Source: CAZGKX01 sp964525945 (GTDB lineage Bacteria; Pseudomonadota; Gammaproteobacteria; Legionellales; Legionellaceae). From it: a stretch of DNA of 18,860 bases. The translations under genes and the position numbers were made by a program. A model generated the notes under the pieces. It did no database searches and was not told where the DNA came from. It saw only the letters and a program-made list of their open reading frames with translations. Location: contig CAZGKX010000056.1 in assembly GCA_964525945.1 (NCBI GenBank), forward strand, positions 1-18,860. Reading direction: 5' to 3'. Positions within the stretch are counted from its first letter, which is position 1, and the number at the start of each line of letters is the position of its first letter. Below are positions 14,422-18,860 of this stretch, one piece after another.

Positions 14422-14612
14422 TACACAGACTCCTCAACAGAGAGCAAGTAGTGAATTGTATTAACTAATCCACGAATTGCCGGAATATCGTTGTGAACAA
14501 CAGTGCTGTTCATTTTTCGCAATCCTAATTGATTTGCAATATGAATATGCTTAGGAAGACGGCCTATCAAGCTTTTTACCAATGTAATCTGAATTTTCTT
14601 ATCCATTTTCAT
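14421..14612 (-). CDS. rpmD: 50S ribosomal protein L30
   Basis: A 63-aa protein with the family core IQITLVKSLIGRLPKHI and NDIPAIRGLVNTIHYL. L30 is a small large-subunit protein absent from some bacterial groups, so its presence is informative. The ATG at 14612 overlaps the rpsE stop (ATGA). A second ATG at 14606 would give a 61-aa form closer to the usual length, and the sequence does not decide between them. Confidence 0.94.
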   Translation of the reverse strand: MKMDKKIQITLVKSLIGRLPKHIHIANQLGLRKMNSTVVHNDIPAIRGLVNTIHYLLSVEESV

Positions 14613-15112
14613 TCTGCCGTAATTTCAGCAACTGATTTGCCGCGTTTTGCAGCTACAAAATCAGGTGTGCCTATATTTGTTAATGCACCAATCGTCGCCC
14701 GTACAATATTACTGGGATTCGTTGAGCCAATGCTTTTTGCAGAGATATTATGTACACCTAATACCTCAAGGACAGCTCGCATAGCACCACCAGCGATGAT
14801 ACCTGTACCTTCTTTAGCAGGCTTCATGAAGACTTTAGAAGCACCGTAACTCCAGGTGATTTCGTGGTAAATGGTACTGCCTGCCAATGCAATATAGACC
14901 ATATTTTTACGAGCCTGCTCCATAGCTTTTTGAATCGCAATTGGAACTTCACGTGCTTTACCGCGGCCAAAACCAACTTTACCTTTACCGTCACCCACGA
15001 CCACCAAAACGGCAAAACCGAAAACTCGTCCGCCTTTAACAACCTTTGCTGTACGCGTAACGGAAACCAGTTTTTCTTGGTAACCATCTGTCTTTGTATC
15101 TTCAAATGCCAT
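14609..15112 (-). CDS. rpsE: 30S ribosomal protein S5
   Basis: A 167-aa protein of the mRNA entry pore, involved in decoding accuracy and helicase activity. The N-terminal double-stranded-RNA-binding-like domain is seen in VKGGRVFGFAVLVVVGDGKG (about 26-45), and the C-terminal domain in GTGIIAGGAMRAVLEVLGV. AAGGAA lies about 6 nt upstream of the ATG and 3 bp after the rplR stop. No residue out of line with the family is evident. Confidence 0.97.
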   Translation of the reverse strand: MAFEDTKTDGYQEKLVSVTRTAKVVKGGRVFGFAVLVVVGDGKGKVGFGRGKAREVPIAIQKAMEQARKNMVYIALAGSTIYHEITWSYGASKVFMKPAKEGTGIIAGGAMRAVLEVLGVHNISAKSIGSTNPSNIVRATIGALTNIGTPDFVAAKRGKSVAEITAE

Positions 15113-15121
15113 AACTGTTCC

Positions 15122-15481
15122 TTAAAAATTCAAGCCGGCTTCGCGAGCACCGTCAGCTAACGACTTCACACGACCGTGGTATCTATAACCAGCACGGTCA
15201 AAAGCAACGTCCAAAATGTTTTTTTCTTTTGCTCTTTGTGCCAGCAATTTGCCAACTTGATTGGCTTGTTCTGATTTATTTCCAGTCAACGTTTTTCTTA
15301 GCTCTTTATCTAAGGTAGAAGCAGAGACGAGAACGTGGTCACCATCAGCACCACAAACGATAATTTGGGAGTAGATGTTGGAGCCACTGCGGTGCACAAC
15401 TAATCGTGGTCGTTTGGACTGGCGAATAATTGCTTTGGTTTTTAATGACCGACGCGTACGAGCTATTTGTTTATTCATCAT
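15122..15481 (-). CDS. rplR: 50S ribosomal protein L18
   Basis: A 119-aa protein that binds 5S rRNA together with L5 and L25 in the central protuberance. Recognised by RPRLVVHRSGSNIYSQII, FDRAGYRYHGRVKSLADGAREAGLNF at the C-terminus and the basic N-terminus. Two consecutive ATGs (15481 and 15478) are possible; TAAGGT is 4 and 7 nt away respectively, so the true protein may be one residue shorter. Confidence 0.96.
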   Translation of the reverse strand: MMNKQIARTRRSLKTKAIIRQSKRPRLVVHRSGSNIYSQIIVCGADGDHVLVSASTLDKELRKTLTGNKSEQANQVGKLLAQRAKEKNILDVAFDRAGYRYHGRVKSLADGAREAGLNF

Positions 15482-15488
15482 TTATACC

Positions 15489-16031
15489 TTATTTCTTTTT
15501 GGCTTCTTTGCGCATAATAGTTTCACCAGCATATTTAACGCCCTTGCCTTTATAGGGCTCTGGCGGTCTAAATGCACGGATTTCAGAAGCCACTTGGCCA
15601 ACAAGTTGCTTATCAATGCCTTTCAGAACGATGGTGGTATTGTTTGGCATTTCAGCAGCGACACCTTTCGGTAACGCGTATTCAATATTGTGTGAAAAAC
15701 CTAACGATAATGTAAGACCACTGTTGTTAACTTGCGCTCTGTATCCAACACCGACCAGTTCGAGCACAACATCAAAACCATTCGTTACACCACGCACCAT
15801 ATTGTTAACAAGAGCACGTGTTGTGCCTGCTTGTGCCCAAGCATTGGGATCGTTTGATGCTGGTTTAAATGACACTTGATTCGTGTTGTCATCAGACTTA
15901 GCAATGGTCACTAACTTATTGCAATGTTGTGTTAAAGATCCTTTAGGACCTTTTACAGTGACTGTATTTTTACCAACTGATAACTCGACGTTCGCAGGGA
16001 GTGTAATGTTGGCTTTCGCTACTCTAGACAT
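15489..16031 (-). CDS. rplF: 50S ribosomal protein L6
   Basis: A 180-aa protein made of two repeated domains, located near the GTPase-associated region of the large subunit. Characteristic segments are VTVKGPKGSLTQ, the ELVGVGYRAQ strand in the middle, and the C-terminal FRPPEPYKGKGVKYAGE signature (about 154-170). GAGGAT precedes the ATG. It is 18 bp after rpsH and 7 bp before rplR in the standard order. Confidence 0.97.
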   Translation of the reverse strand: MSRVAKANITLPANVELSVGKNTVTVKGPKGSLTQHCNKLVTIAKSDDNTNQVSFKPASNDPNAWAQAGTTRALVNNMVRGVTNGFDVVLELVGVGYRAQVNNSGLTLSLGFSHNIEYALPKGVAAEMPNNTTIVLKGIDKQLVGQVASEIRAFRPPEPYKGKGVKYAGETIMRKEAKKK

Positions 16032-16049
16032 ATCTATCCTCGTTTGTAA

Positions 16050-16445
16050 TTAGGCCACTTCGCATATAATTTCGCCGCCAACACCTTTTGCTTTTGCAGA
16101 TTTGTGCGTCATTACGCCGCTAGATGTAGACAGAATGGCAATTCCAAAACCAGGAACAGAGACTAAATCTTTAACGGATTTATAGACACGTAAACCAGGT
16201 CGGCTAATGCGTTTGATCTTTTCGATGACAGGGCGACCATGGTAATACTTAAGGTGTACTGTCATTGCCTTTAAATTGTTGTCAAGAGCTTCAACGGAAT
16301 AATCAGAAATAAATCCTTCTTCCTTTAACACTCTAGCTATTTCTTCTTTTAATATAGATGAAATTAGTTTCACTTGCTTATGCTTTGCTTGTTGCCCATT
16401 TCTAATTCGGGTCAACATATCAGCAACTGGATCATGCATACTCAC
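16050..16445 (-). CDS. rpsH: 30S ribosomal protein S8
   Basis: A 131-aa primary 16S rRNA-binding protein. It shows DPVADMLTRIRNGQQ at the N-terminus, SRPGLRVYKS in the middle, and STSSGVMTHKSAKAKGVGGEIICEVA at the end. In E. coli S8 is also the translational repressor of the spc operon, acting near the start of rplE. A matching RNA site was not verified here. The start is a GTG (16445) with GGAG 7 nt upstream. It is preferred to the ATG two codons in, because it reproduces the MSM start of E. coli S8. Confidence 0.97.
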   Translation of the reverse strand: MSMHDPVADMLTRIRNGQQAKHKQVKLISSILKEEIARVLKEEGFISDYSVEALDNNLKAMTVHLKYYHGRPVIEKIKRISRPGLRVYKSVKDLVSVPGFGIAILSTSSGVMTHKSAKAKGVGGEIICEVA

Positions 16446-16466
16446 AGTCGTTCTCCAATAAAAAAG

Positions 16467-16769
16467 TTACCAGCTCGATTTTCTGCCACCAGTGACATTT
16501 CCAGTCATCAGTTGCTGGCGTAAACAAATTCGGCACAATCCAAATTTGCGATAAACGGCATGTGCACGACCGCATTGCTGACATCGTGTACTATGACGAG
16601 CAGGACATGAATTTACAGGCAACTTAGCTAGGCTAGCTTGAGCTTCCATAATGACATCAAAATCAGTGGATGATTTGATAATTTTCTTCAATTCAAGTCT
16701 GCGATTTTTGTATTTTGCAACCTGAAGAGCTTTCTTCCCTTCACGTTCAATCATAGATTTTTTAGCCAC
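16467..16769 (-). CDS. rpsN: 30S ribosomal protein S14, long form with a four-cysteine zinc ribbon
   Basis: A 100-aa S14 of the small-subunit head, long like the E. coli protein, starting KKSMIEREGKKALQVAKYKN and ending VTGGRKSSW. Unlike E. coli S14, which has lost the metal site, it carries C63-x2-C66 and C79-x2-C82, with YRKFGLCRICLR between and after them. The same 12-residue spacing is known from the short, zinc-binding S14 of Thermus and Gram-positives. A fifth cysteine is at 55. The combination of long insert and intact zinc ribbon is unusual for a gammaproteobacterium. The start is GTG with AAAAGGG upstream. It is 12 bp after rplE, in normal spc order. Confidence 0.95.
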   Translation of the reverse strand: MAKKSMIEREGKKALQVAKYKNRRLELKKIIKSSTDFDVIMEAQASLAKLPVNSCPARHSTRCQQCGRAHAVYRKFGLCRICLRQQLMTGNVTGGRKSSW

Positions 16770-16781
16770 AATTATACCCTT

Positions 16782-17333
16782 TTAGTTTTTTTCACGATCT
16801 TTCAACGGAAGGTTAAATGCTTCTAATAGCGCTTTTGCTTCCTCGTTCGTCTTGGCACTTGTTGTAATACAGATATCAAGACCGCGGATAACATCTATCT
16901 TATCAAAATCGATTTCAGGGAATACGATTTGCTCTTGAATTCCCATGCTGTAGTTACCTGTACCATCAAATGATTTAGGGTTTAAACCTCTAAAGTCACG
17001 AACGCGTGGCAGCGTAATGGTGATTAATCTATCTAAGAATTCATACATATGATTACTGCGCAAGGTGACTTTGCAACCAATTGGCCAAGCTTCACGAATT
17101 TTAAATCCCGCGATGGATTTTTTGGCCAATGTAACAACAGGTTTTTGTCCTGCTATTTTTGCCATGTCTTCCAATGCAAAATTCATAACTTTTTTGTCAC
17201 CAACAGCTTCACCAACACCCATATTCAGCGTAATTTTCTGGATACGCGGTACTTGCATGACGCTCTTGTAGCCGAATTTTTTCATCATTAATTCGACGAC
17301 TTCATTTTTATAAAACTCTTTAAGTCTAGCCAT
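16782..17333 (-). CDS. rplE: 50S ribosomal protein L5
   Basis: A 183-aa 5S rRNA-binding protein of the central protuberance that also contacts the P-site tRNA. Seen are MARLKEFYKNEV at the start, PRIQKITLNMGVGEAV (about 30-45), LRSNHMYEFLDRLITITLPRVRDFRGL, and SMGIQEQIVFPEIDFDKID. The start at 17333 is chosen because AGGTGAT lies 4 nt upstream and L5 proteins begin MARL. A GTG and an ATG three and two codons earlier fall inside that binding site. In E. coli this start is where S8 represses the operon. Confidence 0.96.
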   Translation of the reverse strand: MARLKEFYKNEVVELMMKKFGYKSVMQVPRIQKITLNMGVGEAVGDKKVMNFALEDMAKIAGQKPVVTLAKKSIAGFKIREAWPIGCKVTLRSNHMYEFLDRLITITLPRVRDFRGLNPKSFDGTGNYSMGIQEQIVFPEIDFDKIDVIRGLDICITTSAKTNEEAKALLEAFNLPLKDREKN

Positions 17334-17346
17334 TTCCATCACCTAA

Positions 17347-17673
17347 TTAGACAAGATCAACTACTTCGTCGTTTGATTTGAAGTATCTAACCTTGTGCGC
17401 TTTGCCATTTTTCTCTATCAATTTAAAGCCAACTTTATCTGCTTTTTTAGTCGCAGGATTATAGAGCGCCACGTTCGAGACATTCAAAGGTGCTTCCATA
17501 GGAACAATGCCACCTTTTTGCTCTAACTGTGGGTTAGGCTTCACATGCTTTTTCACCAAGTTAGCACCTTCGACAACCACAGAATCGCTAACCACACGTT
17601 TTACAACACCTACATGGCCTTTGCTTTTGCCAGTAAGTACGATAACAGTATCATTTTTTCTAATGCGTTTCAT
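17347..17673 (-). CDS. rplX: 50S ribosomal protein L24
   Basis: A 108-aa early-assembly protein of the large subunit. The KOW motif lies near the N-terminus (KNDTVIVLTGKSKGHVGVVKRV, broken here as residues 6-27), followed by GANLVKKHVKPNPQ and a basic second half. GAAGGAC precedes the ATG. It lies 12 bp after rplN and 13 bp before rplE. Confidence 0.97.
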   Translation of the reverse strand: MKRIRKNDTVIVLTGKSKGHVGVVKRVVSDSVVVEGANLVKKHVKPNPQLEQKGGIVPMEAPLNVSNVALYNPATKKADKVGFKLIEKNGKAHKVRYFKSNDEVVDLV

Positions 17674-17685
17674 AATTTGTCCTTC

Positions 17686-18051
17686 TCACAACACTTCAGC
17701 AGCTAGTGAGATGATTTTCATAAATCGTTCTCTAAGCTCGCGAGTCACAGGTCCAAATATCCGAGTACCAATGGGCTCATGTTGATTGTTCAACAACACA
17801 GCAGCATTGCCATCAAAACGAATCAATGAACCATCATCTCTTCGCACACCTTGGCATGTACGGACAACCACTGCATTCATAACAGCACCTTTTTTTACCT
17901 TGCTGCGGGGTATAGCGTCTTTAATACTAACTTTTATTACATCACCTACCCGTGCATAACGACGGTGAGATCCACCCAGCACTTTGATACACATCACTTT
18001 ACGTGCACCGCTGTTGTCTGCAACCTCGAGCACAGTTTGCATTTGTATCAT
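17686..18051 (-). CDS. rplN: 50S ribosomal protein L14
   Basis: A 121-aa protein at the intersubunit face that contributes bridges B5 and B8. The sequence is typical: MIQMQTVLEVADNSGARKVM, then KVLGGSHRRYARVGDVI, AVVVRTCQGVRRDDGS and FGPVTRELRERFMKI. GGAG precedes the ATG by 6 nt. It is the first gene of the spc operon, separated from rpsQ by an 88-bp gap with a terminator-like hairpin and promoter signals. Confidence 0.97.
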   Translation of the reverse strand: MIQMQTVLEVADNSGARKVMCIKVLGGSHRRYARVGDVIKVSIKDAIPRSKVKKGAVMNAVVVRTCQGVRRDDGSLIRFDGNAAVLLNNQHEPIGTRIFGPVTRELRERFMKIISLAAEVL

Positions 18052-18079
18052 TCTATTCTCCAGCTTTAAATTCGAACAG

Positions 18080-18110
18080 AAAAAGGCTGCTGATTATATC
18101 AGGCCTTTTT
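18080..18110. terminator. Bidirectional terminator-like hairpin at the S10/spc boundary
   Basis: AAAAAGGC (18080-18087) pairs with GCCTTTTT (18103-18110), and inside them CTGAT (18090-18094) pairs with ATCAG (18098-18102), leaving a TG bulge and a 3-nt loop. The T-rich arm serves as tail in both directions, so in the leftward direction the stem ends in TTTTTCTGTT. It lies 29 bp beyond the rpsQ stop, where the S10 operon ends in E. coli. Confidence 0.6.
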
Positions 18111-18120
18111 ATTATTTAAA
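18093..18120 (-). promoter_or_regulatory. Predicted spc operon promoter inside the boundary hairpin
   Basis: On the minus strand the -35 candidate TTTAAA (18120 to 18115, four of six consensus bases) and a perfect TATAAT (18098 to 18093) are 16 bp apart. The -10 box is the loop and inner arm of the hairpin. The start would fall near 18086, about 35 nt before rplN. An spc promoter is known at this position in E. coli. Confidence 0.45.
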
Positions 18121-18139
18121 AGCATATCGTCGAGGAATT

Positions 18140-18391
18140 TTAGGAAATAACTTCGACTAATACCCAGCTTTTGGTTTTTGAAAGAGGTCTGGATTCACGA
18201 ATTTTAACTGTGTTACCAATTTTGCACACTTGATTTTCGTCATGAGCATGCAGTTTAGTGCGACGCTTCATAATTTTACCGTATTTAGGGTGCTTAACAG
18301 TTCGTTCCACGACCACAACAATAGTTTTTTGCATTTTGTCGCTGACAACTTTTCCAACCATTGTTCGTGCATTTGATTCACTATTCGTCAT
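18140..18391 (-). CDS. rpsQ: 30S ribosomal protein S17
   Basis: An 83-aa OB-fold protein that binds 16S rRNA early in assembly. The family signature is present as GKVVSDKMQKTIVVVVERTVKHPKYGKI and VKIRESRPLSKTKSW (key stretches at about 13-40 and 62-76). The ATG at 18391 lies inside the end of rpmC, an 11-base overlap in another frame, with CAGGT about 8 nt upstream. It is the last gene of the S10 operon. Confidence 0.97.
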   Translation of the reverse strand: MTNSESNARTMVGKVVSDKMQKTIVVVVERTVKHPKYGKIMKRRTKLHAHDENQVCKIGNTVKIRESRPLSKTKSWVLVEVIS

Positions 18392-18587
18392 GGCTTGTAC
18401 CTGCTTTTTCAGTCATTATGGTTTTAACTCTGGCGATTGCTTTTCTTACACCACGAATAGTGTGTGTTTTATCAAGAGCGCCATTGGCTTTTTTTAATCG
18501 TAAATTAAATTGCTCTTTTCGCAATGCCAGCAGCTCAGTTTGCAACTCGTCAGAAGTCATCTTGTTTAAGTCAATTGCATTTTTCAT
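18381..18587 (-). CDS. rpmC: 50S ribosomal protein L29
   Basis: A 68-aa, mainly alpha-helical protein near the peptide exit tunnel, where it helps dock trigger factor and SRP through its contact with L23. The pattern LNKMTSDELQTELLALRKEQ, FNLRLKKANGALDKTHTIR and RKAIARVKTIMTEK is that of L29. It overlaps rplP by one base (TAATG) and rpsQ by eleven, so these three are translationally coupled. Confidence 0.96.
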   Translation of the reverse strand: MKNAIDLNKMTSDELQTELLALRKEQFNLRLKKANGALDKTHTIRGVRKAIARVKTIMTEKAGTSHDE

Positions 18588-18860
18588 TACATCACCTTGC
18601 GCTCTTCAAACATTACTTTGAATGGAAGTTTAGCTTTAGCTAAATCGAATGCTTCAATTGCTAATTCTTTAGACACGCCTTCCATTTCAAAAAGAACTTT
18701 GCCCGGTTGAATTTGTGCAACCCAATATTCGACGCTACCTTTACCTTTACCTTGTCGAACTTCTAAAGGCTTTTGTGTGATTGGTTTATCAGGGAAAACG
18801 CGAATCCGAATTTTACCACCACGCTTAATATGGCGTGTCATAGCGCGTCTTGCCGCTTCA
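18587..18860 (-). CDS. rplP: 50S ribosomal protein L16, C-terminal part (starts outside the window)
   Basis: Ninety codons plus stop of L16 are present; the frame stays open to the right edge. The first visible residues EAARRAM and the following RVFPDKPITQKPLEVRQGKG, GSVEYWVAQIQPGKVLFEM match residues from about 47 onward of the usual 137-aa protein. L16 lies near the peptidyl transferase centre and the A-site tRNA, and the PDKP turn and Arg cluster visible here belong to its conserved core. The internal ATG at 18841 is a normal methionine, not the start. Confidence 0.96.
   Translation of the reverse strand, partial: EAARRAMTRHIKRGGKIRIRVFPDKPITQKPLEVRQGKGKGSVEYWVAQIQPGKVLFEMEGVSKELAIEAFDLAKAKLPFKVMFEERKVM

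Overview
The window looks like a chromosomal housekeeping segment from a gammaproteobacterium of moderate to low GC. Three things suggest this: the block coaBC-dut-algC(pgm) divergent from radC, the complete proteobacterial-order spc and alpha ribosomal operons, and an SSB ending in DDDIPF. A host-associated lineage such as Legionellales would fit, but I cannot prove the genus from sequence alone. No CRISPR array, prophage, transposase, tRNA or rRNA gene was seen.

Layout. (1) 1-98, minus: the first 32 codons of an ATP synthase b subunit (atpF), leaving the window. It is divergent from a plus-strand cluster of osmC-like peroxidase, rdgB (nucleotide sanitation) and a 574-aa TPR plus SAM-methyltransferase protein (205-3034). 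(2) 2941-3794: a perfect 426-bp tandem duplication. It covers the convergent 3' ends of the methyltransferase gene and the phosphohexomutase gene, plus a palindromic REP-like element between them, and both genes remain intact. (3) 3576-6661, minus: coaBC, dut and algC-type phosphomannomutase/phosphoglucomutase, tightly packed. (4) 6726-8060, plus: radC and ssb, ending at a strong terminator. (5) 8176-8774: a short accessory-looking stretch with one unrecognised 99-aa membrane-like protein and a large hairpin. (6) 8775-9533, minus: an exported VanX/DdpX-type D-Ala-D-Ala dipeptidase. (7) 9566-18860, minus: the ribosomal superoperon, read from the right edge. It holds rplP (partial), rpmC and rpsQ (end of S10), then rplN-rplX-rplE-rpsN-rpsH-rplF-rplR-rpsE-rpmD-rplO-secY-rpmJ (spc), then rpsM-rpsK-rpsD-rpoA-rplQ (alpha), closed by a terminator.

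The most interesting points are modest ones: the exact tandem duplication, a long-form (100 aa) ribosomal protein S14 that carries a full four-cysteine zinc ribbon normally seen in the short form, a terminator-like palindrome with an embedded TATAAT at the S10/spc boundary, a palindrome overlapping a well-formed promoter in front of rpsM, a palindrome over the -35 of the osmC-like gene, and atpF standing first in its transcription unit. I found no convincing new multi-gene system. The 99-aa orphan with its own promoter is the best candidate for an undescribed gene.
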